A stretch of 7,217 nt of DNA from Clostridiales bacterium UBA3705. GTDB lineage: Bacteria > Bacillota_A > Clostridia > Oscillospirales > Oscillospiraceae. This document shows, piece by piece, positions 1-5,409 of this stretch (its first letter is position 1; each line of letters starts with the position of its first letter). A model generated the notes under the pieces. That model was not told the DNA's origin. It worked only from the letters and a program-made list of their open reading frames with translations, and did no database searches. Location: the NCBI GenBank assembly GCA_002372735.1, contig DFIE01000050.1, forward strand, positions 1-7,217. Direction: 5' to 3'. The position numbers and the translations under genes are program-made.

Positions 1-234
1 CAGCAATTCAAGCCAGTATTCTGTTTCATAGCATTCTTTCAGTGCAATTTGAAATTTTGCAATAAAATCCGGTCTGCTGTGCGCATAGTTTGCTTCCCGA
101 ATGTTTGCGCCGATTGAGGTACCGGAACGTTCCAACTGATTGACAAGGGAATAATGACCCTTGATACTATCACACAGTCTCAGTACTTTAACAGCAAAAT
201 CCATTGAGAGTGCGGCAAGTTTGCTTTCAGCCAT
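1..234 (-). CDS. Four-helix-bundle protein, S23/IVP (Avd-like) family, partial
   Basis: The first 78 residues are visible; the C-terminus lies beyond the left edge. The start ATG at 234-232 is preceded by GAGGTG (241-246) with 6 bases between. The translation opens MAESKLAALSMDFAVKVLRL and contains SGTSIGANIREANYA followed by DFIAKFQIALKECYETEYWL, the signature of the small helical family named for ORFs in 23S rRNA intervening sequences and related to the Avd accessory protein of diversity-generating retroelements. Family members are about 110-130 residues, so roughly a third is missing. Avd forms pentamers and binds nucleic acid; for stand-alone copies like this no function is established. 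No reverse transcriptase, template repeat or rRNA is visible nearby, so I do not call it a retroelement. My hand count gives 99 G+C of 234 (about 42%), clearly lower than the neighbouring genes (39 of 60 in 5461-5520), which suggests acquisition by transfer. Family assignment is firm; role is unknown. Confidence 0.88.
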   Translation of the reverse strand, partial: MAESKLAALSMDFAVKVLRLCDSIKGHYSLVNQLERSGTSIGANIREANYAHSRPDFIAKFQIALKECYETEYWLELL

Positions 235-252
235 AGAAGTCACCTCGTGAAC

Positions 253-281
253 ATCATATCATATGGAACCTGAAAGAGCAA
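253..281 (-). promoter_or_regulatory. Probable promoter of the four-helix-bundle gene
   Basis: Read on the minus strand there is TTGCTC (281-276), a 17-base spacer, and TATGAT (258-253). Transcription would begin near 246, placing the Shine-Dalgarno sequence almost at the 5' end of a very short leader. A second overlapping TATGAT at 263-258 has no good -35 partner. The -35 box sits only two bases from the first GTGAAAT box of the hairpin array, so the array lies immediately upstream and is not transcribed from this promoter. Confidence 0.5.
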
Positions 282-283
282 CA

Positions 284-458
284 GTGAAATCGCGGCCCCG
301 GCCGCGGTGAAATCAACGGCCAATGCCATTGGTGAAATCCTCGGACTTCGTCCTCGGGTGAAATGAAATCCGTCCCGCACCCCGCGAAGCGGGATTTCAC
401 CGCGAAGCGATTTCACCCACCGAAGGTAGATTTCACCCGTCCGAAAGGACGGATTTCG
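284..458. repeat. Inverted array of GTGAAATC/GATTTCAC boxes separating short hairpins
   Basis: Four GTGAAAT boxes (284, 307, 332, 358) are followed by four boxes in the opposite orientation, GATTTCAC at 393, 409 and 429 and a degenerate GATTTCG at 452. Between boxes lie short palindromes: 291-306 (CGCGGCC, CC, GGCCGCG), 320-332 (CCAATG, C, CATTGG), 343-353 (GGAC, TTC, GTCC), 381-393 (CCCGC, GAA, GCGGG), 401-409 (CGC, GAA, GCG), 420-426 (a weak ACC-type stem around GAA) and 437-452 (CCGTCC, GAAA, GGACGG). Several stems carry a GAA loop when read outward from the centre. Longer pairings also exist: 331-340 with 392-401 (10 bp) and 365-375 with 447-457 (11 bp), so the local hairpins compete with one large fold. 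It is not a CRISPR: the boxes are too short, their spacing is irregular and orientation flips. It resembles clustered REP-like palindromes; the link to the adjacent four-helix gene is inference. Confidence 0.8.
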
Positions 459-461
459 TTG

Positions 462-501
462 AAAAAAGCGCTTTTGTCTGGTAGACAAAAAGCGCTTTTT
501 T
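462..501 (-). terminator. Intrinsic terminator of tRNA-Ser (bidirectional shape)
   Basis: A long hairpin begins two bases past the CCA end of the tRNA. On the plus strand A6-GCGC-TTTT-GTCT (462-479) pairs with AGAC-A5-GCGC-T6 (483-501) around a GGT loop, with one bulged A. The T-run on one arm and A-run on the other give a U-tract in both directions, so it can end the tRNA transcript on the minus strand and also stop transcription arriving from the left on the plus strand. Confidence 0.85.
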
Positions 502-503
502 CA

Positions 504-595
504 TGGCGGAGTGGGAGGGATTCGAACCCTCGGTACGCTTTTGACGTACACACGATTTCCAGTCGTGCTCGTTATGACCGCTTCGATACCACTCC
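504..595 (-). tRNA. tRNA-Ser (anticodon GGA)
   Basis: On the minus strand the molecule begins GGAGTGG (595-589) and ends CCACTCC followed by discriminator G and an encoded CCA (504-506). The seven-base acceptor stem is perfect. The anticodon loop CTGGAAA (562-556) gives anticodon GGA (560-558), reading UCC and UCU serine codons. A long variable arm (GTACG paired with CGTAC around a seven-base loop) marks a class II tRNA, as expected for serine. The T arm is GAGGG-TTCGAAT-CCCTC. Length is 92 with CCA. The gene is monocistronic, with its own promoter and terminator. Confidence 0.97.
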
Positions 596-633
596 AGGTC
601 GTTTGCGGTGCTGCTTCACAAAACAGCTTAGTT

Positions 634-662
634 AATATACACCCTAAGTCCCGATTTGTCAA
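634..662 (-). promoter_or_regulatory. Promoter of tRNA-Ser
   Basis: On the minus strand there is a perfect TTGACA (662-657), a 17-base spacer and TATATT (639-634). Transcription would start near 627, about 30 bases before the mature tRNA, leaving a short leader for RNase P to remove. The near-consensus sequence fits a constitutively strong stable-RNA promoter. Confidence 0.88.
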
Positions 663-715
663 GAGGTTTCTTGCAAATAATTCAAAAAACCTGCTCCCCT
701 CCCCTTTATGATTCA

Positions 716-743
716 GAGGGCAGAGGCCGAAGCCCCTGCCCTC
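716..743 (-). terminator. Hairpin after the surface phosphatase gene, probable terminator
   Basis: Twelve bases past the stop codon (756-758), GAGGGCAG (743-736 on the minus strand) pairs with CTGCCCTC (723-716), extended by a G-U pair and GGC/GCC closing a TTCG tetraloop, an extra-stable loop. No T-run follows immediately (TGAATCATAAAGG), so termination efficiency is uncertain; it could instead protect the mRNA 3' end. Its position and stability fit the end of the 4.4-kb transcript. Confidence 0.6.
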
Positions 744-755
744 TTGCATGGTGGA

Positions 756-3700
756 TCAGCCCTCAGTGGTGGGCTGGGTGGGTGCGGTGGGTGCAGTGGG
801 TGCCGGAGCACTCTGCTGCCGGTACAGGAAGGTGACCACCTGCCCACGGTTGCAGTAGTTCTCAGGCGCGAATGTGGTAGCATTCAGGCCGTTGGTGATG
901 TCGTTGGCCACGGCCCAGGCCACTGCGTCGGTGTAATAGGCGCCGGCGCGCAGATCGGTGAAGGCGGACGCGGTCTGCTCCACTGTGGGCTTGCCCGCAA
1001 ACCGGTACAGGAAGGTGACTACCTGGCCACGGGTGCAGTTGCCGTTGGGCGCAAAGGTGGTGGCACTCATGCCGTTGGTAATCTCGTTCTCCACTGCCCA
1101 GAGAACAGCGTCATAGTAGAAGGCCTTTTCGTCCACGTCGGTGAAGGGATTCTCGGTGGTCTCATGGCCGGGCTTGCCCGCCGCACGCCACAGGAAGGTG
1201 ACTACCTGGCCACGGGTGCAGTTGTTATCGGGGGCAAAGAGCGTGGCGCTCATGCCGTTGGTAATCTCGTTCTCCACTGCCCAGTACACCGGTACGTAGT
1301 AGAATCTATTCGGATCCTGCACGTCTTCAAACTCCACACGCTGGGTCTGTGCGCCCAGGTTGGTCTTCACGGCGGCAATTTCCTCGGTGGTCAGGCCCAA
1401 CTCGGTGAGATAGGCCTCGGCCTCGGCGGCCAGGTCGGTGTCGGCAGTGAGCTCGGCATCAAAGATGATGCCCAGGTTCTTGGTGATGATGCCCTTGAGC
1501 ACGGTCTCCTGGGCCTCGGTCAGAGGCAGATGTTTGTGCTCCTGCACCTCGAAGTAGTTGACATAAGTTTGCAGGTAGTCCGCCTGGATCTCCTCCAGAC
1601 CTGCGCCCATCAGGGCCTCCAGCACGGCCACGGACAGGCCGGTGCGGTCCTTGCCCTCCAGACAGTGGATGAGATACGGGCCCTCGTTGGCGGCGATGAA
1701 TCTGTAGCCCTCGGCCAGGCCGGCCTTGAACTCGTCGCTGGTGAAGGCCACAGGCAGACCCAGGAACTTGACGGTCTGGGTGGCGTAGTAGGTATCTGCG
1801 TAACCCTCAAAGGCCTTGGCGTCAGTCTCGGTGTCCGCCAGGTTGATGAAGGTCTTCACGCCGGCCTCCTTGGCGGCGGCGTCGGCGTAGGTGTTGCGGC
1901 CCAGATCCGGGTCGATGGGGCTGGAGGACCGGTACAGCCGGTTCTCGCCCATGCCGGTGGTGGCAACGGCACGGAAGTTGGCAAACGCAGCGTCGCTCAG
2001 ATCCGCATAGTCGGAGCGCTCGTTGGTGCGGGTCAGCTTGCGGACAGACAGCTCATCGGCATAGCCGCCGGCCTGCTTCAGCTCTACAGTGGCGAACATG
2101 GGCCATTCCAGCCCTTCCTTGAAGGCGTAGCCGCCCTCCACGGCCTCCAGCAGGCCGGAGCGGACGCCGATCTGGCCGTAGTTGATGGCCAGGGTGACCA
2201 CCTTCTTGCCGTTGGCGCAGCGCAGCAGGTAGTTGCCGGTATCCACGTCGTCATAGTTGGTGACCACAGGGGCGTCAAAGGTGAAGCCGTTGACGGTGAC
2301 GGTGACGATGTCGCCCAGCTGGAAGAGCTCCAGGAACTCCTCCACGGAGATGTTGATATCTACATGACCGAAGCGGGTGGAATTGGAGCTGTCCTTCACC
2401 ACCTCAAACTTCAGGGTATCGGGCTCCTCCTCGGCGGGGAGCTGATAGAGGTTGAACAGATAGGCGCCGGTGTCCTTAACGCCGTAGACAGTGAACTTGC
2501 CGGAGTAGTACTCCAGGGCCTGGTTGTGGTTGCCGTTGTAGTTGGCGCCCACATTCATGATGTGGAAGCCGCCCTCCACGGCGGTGAGCGTCCAGAGGCT
2601 GCAGTCGTTTTCTGCCAGCTCGTCGGTCAGAGAAAGGCTGTTGCCGGTGGCCCCGGAGGTGAGATGCTTGCCCTCGTCGGTGGTGAAGTCGATTCTGCCC
2701 TCCGCGTCCACATGGGCGGTGACCACCAGGGTGTTCTCCGCCACGGGGAGCATCAGGAAGGGGCCGGAGACGGTGTTCTTCACGCTGCCAAGGCCGCCGC
2801 TGTTTTCGGTGTCGGCCAGGGTGAGGCTCTCGTCGTCATAGTAGATGGCGTACTTGCCGCCGTCCTCAATCTCCGCGGCCCGCTTGGCAGTGGGCTGGAG
2901 CTTGTAAATATTGAACAGATAAATTGCGGTGTCCTTGACGCCGTAGGTGGTGAAGCCGGTGTACCACTCAATGGCCTGGTTGTGGTTGCCGTTGTGAGCA
3001 ACGCCCACGCTCATGATGTGGAAGCCGCCCTCCACGGGCTCCAGCTTCCACTGGGCCAGCTCGCCGGATTCGTCCCCAAAGCCCAGGCTGTTGCCGGTGG
3101 CCCCGGTGGTGAGATAGCCCTTTTCGCTCTTCAGGGTGAAGATGCCCTGTTCCTCGTCCACCATGCCCACGGTGAAGACCGCGGCCTTGTCGGAGGCTGC
3201 CAGATACTCGCCCTGGACGGTGGCGTTCACAGAATCCAGACGGCGGTTGTCGGCGGCGGGCTCCAGGCCGATCACGGTGGATTCCGCGTCATAGTAGATG
3301 ACAATTTCGTCGCCGTCGGCAACGGTATCCACCTTCTTGGCGGCAAAGTCGCCTACCAGCTCGGTGGGGGCGTCCGGGTCGCCGGTGTAGTCCAGCTTCC
3401 AGGACCAGGTGAAGGGCTCGGTGGTGATTTCGCCCTTGTCCTGGATGTACTCCAGCAGGACTTCCTGGACGTTGCCGCCGGCCAGGTCGTCGTTCTGGTT
3501 CCAGATGGAGTCAGTGGTGCTGTAGGCGCCGAAGCCGCAGCCGGTGTTGCCCAGGTGGTAGGAGTTGCAGGCCACAATGTAGGTCTTCTCCAAATCAAAG
3601 GCTCTGCCGTTGGAGAAGCCCTCAATGACCACGCGGCTGCCCTCGGGCTGGTACATATCGTAGGTGAAGTTCAGGCCGCCGAAGACGGGGTTGGTGAAGT

Positions 3701-5201
3701 TTTCGCCGATGGTGGTGTAGGAGACGCTGCCGTTGCGCACCACCGCCTTGAGACGGGTGGAGGCGTTCTGCTCCAGGATGGCCTTGATCTGTGCTCCGGT
3801 CAGGGGCAGCAGGTACAGGACGTTGTTGTCAAAGCGGTACATCTGGACGATGGTCTTCATGGTGATCTCGCCGGGTTGGACGTAGTAGCTGTTGCTGGTG
3901 ACGGCGGAGGTAGAGGACATATCCACCTCCAGATGGTCCAGCCCGGTGGCCGCGTAGAGGGCCTCCAGCTTTTCGGGGGTGTCGTACTTCTTGGCCAGAT
4001 ACTTGGTGCCGTAATCCATCTGGGCGCAGTTAATCAGATCCATGGTGTCGGTCTGCTGCAGGTAGTATTTGGAAGAGGTGTCCCAGGTGCCCACAGCGGT
4101 ACCGGCGGTCTGGTTCACATAGGCCTCGGCCATGTCCGCGTAGGGCTGGAGCTTGGCCTTGAGGGCCTCATCGGAGGCATAATTTGCCAGTTTGAGGTTT
4201 TGGGTGGATTTGATGTCGTAGCGCAGGACGCCGTCCTCTTCCCGGAAGGAGAAGACCGACTGGGTCAGCTGCTGGCCGCCGCCGTTGACCACCAGGACGG
4301 GCTTGCCGTTCTTGTCGTTGAGATAGGTGTTGGAGTAGGTGCTGGAGTGGTCGTGGCCGGCGATGACCATATCGATGCCCTCGCACTCGGTGATCATGCG
4401 AGTGACCTGGCCCTCGGTGTTCTGGCCGAAGACCAGCTCGCCGGAGGCAGAGCCGGTGCCGGAGTGATAGGACACAATGATGAATTCGCAGCCCTCCGCC
4501 TTCATCTGTGGGATGTAGCGCTGGGCCTCCCAGGCCATGGACATGGAGGTGTTATCGGGATGGGCGAAGACAATGCCGGGGTAATTGTCCGGCACGTCCC
4601 AACGGGTGCAGTCGGTGTTCTCAAAGCCCAGAACGCCGATTTTGTGCTCGGTGTCGCCGATTTTGAAGGTTTTGACCAGATAGGGCTGGAAGACGTTCTC
4701 CCCCCGCTGGTGTACGCCGTCGCTGCCGTCGTAGTAGAGGTTGGCGGTGATGACGGGCACCCCCCTGGAGGCCAGATAGTCGTAGGCCTTGGTCATGGTG
4801 GTCCAGGGATAGTTGAACTCGTGATTGCCGAGGACAGAGGCGTCATAGCCGATTTCCGCCAGGCACAGGGCCATGGCCGGCGGCAGATCGCTCTCGCCGG
4901 AGGTGATCTTGCCCAGCTGCACCACGGAAACCGGGGTGCCCTGGTACAGATCGCCGTTGTCGATCACCAGGAGATTGTCCCCGTAGGTCTCCCGGTACTG
5001 TGCCACTGCGGTGGAAACGCGGAGCATATTGTTGTTCTCCGCCCCGCCGGTGAGGACGTTGGTGTCCCAGCACTTGCCGTGGATGTCTGTGGTGGAGAGC
5101 ACCGCAAACTCCACAGTCTCTGCGTCTGCAGCTGCCACCGTCATGGGCAGCAGGCTCAGCAGCAGGGCCAGGACCAGAAATACGGAAAGGCTTCTTTTCA
5201 T
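756..5201 (-). CDS. Secreted SLH-anchored CpdB-like nucleotidase fused to a Cys-type tyrosine/lipid phosphatase
   Basis: I start the 1481-residue protein at ATG 5201-5199 because it opens a typical signal peptide (MKRSLSVFLVLALLLSLLPM, AAA/ADA cleavage near residue 25-27) and has AAGGGAG nine bases upstream; the frame stays open to 5396 but that extension crosses the promoter. Residues 30-340 are a calcineurin-like metallophosphoesterase: D39-x-H41, D81-N-G-D84, G125-N-H-E128, H246 and G282-H-D-H285 are the two-metal ligands. Residues 360-600 are the nucleotidase C-terminal domain; PGEITMKTIVQMY, LTGAQIKAILE and VACNSYHLGNTGCGFG look closer to CpdB (2',3'-cyclic phosphodiesterase/3'-nucleotidase) than to UshA. 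Residues 620-768 and 778-921 are two copies of an unrecognised module. Residues 930-1045 are beta-rich. Residues 1060-1285 are a Y_phosphatase3-type domain with loop HCLEGKDRTG, C1180 and R1186 forming C-x5-R, and K1184-D1185 as in MptpB/LipA enzymes. SLH domains follow at about 1291-1340, 1351-1404 and 1412-1461, then a Pro/Thr tail. Likely substrates are extracellular nucleotides plus an unknown phospho-ester; exact specificity is inference. Confidence 0.9.
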   Translation of the reverse strand: MKRSLSVFLVLALLLSLLPMTVAAADAETVEFAVLSTTDIHGKCWDTNVLTGGAENNNMLRVSTAVAQYRETYGDNLLVIDNGDLYQGTPVSVVQLGKITSGESDLPPAMALCLAEIGYDASVLGNHEFNYPWTTMTKAYDYLASRGVPVITANLYYDGSDGVHQRGENVFQPYLVKTFKIGDTEHKIGVLGFENTDCTRWDVPDNYPGIVFAHPDNTSMSMAWEAQRYIPQMKAEGCEFIIVSYHSGTGSASGELVFGQNTEGQVTRMITECEGIDMVIAGHDHSSTYSNTYLNDKNGKPVLVVNGGGQQLTQSVFSFREEDGVLRYDIKSTQNLKLANYASDEALKAKLQPYADMAEAYVNQTAGTAVGTWDTSSKYYLQQTDTMDLINCAQMDYGTKYLAKKYDTPEKLEALYAATGLDHLEVDMSSTSAVTSNSYYVQPGEITMKTIVQMYRFDNNVLYLLPLTGAQIKAILEQNASTRLKAVVRNGSVSYTTIGENFTNPVFGGLNFTYDMYQPEGSRVVIEGFSNGRAFDLEKTYIVACNSYHLGNTGCGFGAYSTTDSIWNQNDDLAGGNVQEVLLEYIQDKGEITTEPFTWSWKLDYTGDPDAPTELVGDFAAKKVDTVADGDEIVIYYDAESTVIGLEPAADNRRLDSVNATVQGEYLAASDKAAVFTVGMVDEEQGIFTLKSEKGYLTTGATGNSLGFGDESGELAQWKLEPVEGGFHIMSVGVAHNGNHNQAIEWYTGFTTYGVKDTAIYLFNIYKLQPTAKRAAEIEDGGKYAIYYDDESLTLADTENSGGLGSVKNTVSGPFLMLPVAENTLVVTAHVDAEGRIDFTTDEGKHLTSGATGNSLSLTDELAENDCSLWTLTAVEGGFHIMNVGANYNGNHNQALEYYSGKFTVYGVKDTGAYLFNLYQLPAEEEPDTLKFEVVKDSSNSTRFGHVDINISVEEFLELFQLGDIVTVTVNGFTFDAPVVTNYDDVDTGNYLLRCANGKKVVTLAINYGQIGVRSGLLEAVEGGYAFKEGLEWPMFATVELKQAGGYADELSVRKLTRTNERSDYADLSDAAFANFRAVATTGMGENRLYRSSSPIDPDLGRNTYADAAAKEAGVKTFINLADTETDAKAFEGYADTYYATQTVKFLGLPVAFTSDEFKAGLAEGYRFIAANEGPYLIHCLEGKDRTGLSVAVLEALMGAGLEEIQADYLQTYVNYFEVQEHKHLPLTEAQETVLKGIITKNLGIIFDAELTADTDLAAEAEAYLTELGLTTEEIAAVKTNLGAQTQRVEFEDVQDPNRFYYVPVYWAVENEITNGMSATLFAPDNNCTRGQVVTFLWRAAGKPGHETTENPFTDVDEKAFYYDAVLWAVENEITNGMSATTFAPNGNCTRGQVVTFLYRFAGKPTVEQTASAFTDLRAGAYYTDAVAWAVANDITNGLNATTFAPENYCNRGQVVTFLYRQQSAPAPTAPTAPTQPTTEG
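1008..1284 (-). repeat. Near-identical DNA blocks in SLH domains 1 and 2
   Basis: Two stretches recur with an offset of exactly 183 bases (61 codons): 1008-1041 matches 1191-1224 over 34 bases, and 1066-1101 matches 1249-1284 over 36 bases without mismatch. They encode the ENEITNGMSAT and CTRGQVVTFL segments of the first two SLH domains. The third SLH domain (about 815-970) is clearly more diverged at DNA level. This points to a recent internal duplication or gene conversion within the anchor. Confidence 0.85.
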
Positions 5202-5229
5202 GCATTCAGTCTCCCTTACATCTTTATTT

Positions 5230-5246
5230 GGCGGCTTTCCGCCGCC
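5230..5246 (-). promoter_or_regulatory. Hairpin at the 5' end of the surface phosphatase mRNA
   Basis: Just after the -10 box the minus strand reads GGCGGC (5246-5241), GGAAA, GCCGCC (5235-5230), a perfect six-pair GC stem. With transcription starting near 5243 the stem would form at or next to the extreme 5' end of a leader of about 42 bases. Such 5'-terminal stems commonly stabilise mRNA against decay. It leaves the ribosome binding site (5217-5211) free, so no attenuation or riboswitch is implied. Confidence 0.55.
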
Positions 5247-5249
5247 CTT

Positions 5250-5278
5250 ATTATACCGGAAACTCCCCAACCTTGCAA
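5250..5278 (-). promoter_or_regulatory. Promoter of the surface phosphatase gene
   Basis: The minus strand carries TTGCAA (5278-5273), a 17-base spacer and a perfect TATAAT (5255-5250). Transcription would begin near 5243, giving a leader of about 42 bases to the ATG at 5201. This promoter also supports the chosen start codon, because the upstream in-frame ATG at 5396 lies outside the transcript. Confidence 0.8.
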
Positions 5279-5351
5279 GACCCCCCGGCGCTTTTTGTAG
5301 TATCTGCCAAAAAACACATGAAAAAACCGGAAAAAGGACGAGTCCCTGCGA

Positions 5352-5380
5352 TTGACAAATGGGGGGAAAAATAGGATAAT
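5352..5380 (+). promoter_or_regulatory. Promoter of the pyrophosphatase gene
   Basis: A perfect TTGACA (5352-5357) is followed by a 17-base spacer and GATAAT (5375-5380). Transcription would begin near 5387, leaving a leader of about 23 bases that contains AGGAGG (5397-5402) seven bases before the ATG. It points away from the promoter at 5250-5278, with about 73 bases between the two -35 boxes, so the two genes are divergently transcribed without promoter overlap. Confidence 0.82.
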
Positions 5381-5392
5381 ATAGATATCTAT
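5381..5392. promoter_or_regulatory. Perfect 12-base palindrome at the pyrophosphatase transcription start
   Basis: ATAGATATCTAT is a perfect palindrome directly after the -10 box and covering the expected start of transcription. A protein bound here would block initiation, so it is a candidate operator. It is AT-rich, short and contains no match I recognise to a known regulator, so chance is a real alternative. Confidence 0.3.
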
Positions 5393-5409
5393 CCACAGGA
5401 GGTCTCTAC

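Noticed and set aside
284..458. CRISPR array.
   Set aside because: The repeated box is only about 8-9 bases, spacing ranges from 16 to 35 bases, orientation reverses midway, the spacers are themselves palindromes, and no cas gene is present.
1..458. Diversity-generating retroelement, suggested by the Avd-like protein.
   Set aside because: No reverse transcriptase, template/variable repeat pair or variable lectin domain is visible; the surface protein at 756-5201 shows no near-copy elsewhere in the window.
363..635. Small plus-strand frame of 90 codons across the hairpin array and tRNA-Ser.
   Set aside because: It runs through a terminator and the antisense of a tRNA, so it cannot be a real coding region.
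5202..5249. Riboswitch or attenuator in the leader of the surface phosphatase.
   Set aside because: The leader is only about 42 bases with one simple stem and no T-run or alternative pairing with the ribosome binding site.
708..5300. A 1530-codon open frame on the plus strand opposite the surface phosphatase.
   Set aside because: It is codon-aligned antisense of a gene that lacks TTA, CTA and TCA. Its translation is low in complexity (G, V, H, L, A), has no domain or signal, and lacks a convincing ribosome binding site.
5202..5396. N-terminal extension of the surface phosphatase to an ATG at 5396.
   Set aside because: It would cross the mapped-looking promoter at 5250-5278 and the divergent promoter, and would bury the signal peptide 65 residues inside the protein.
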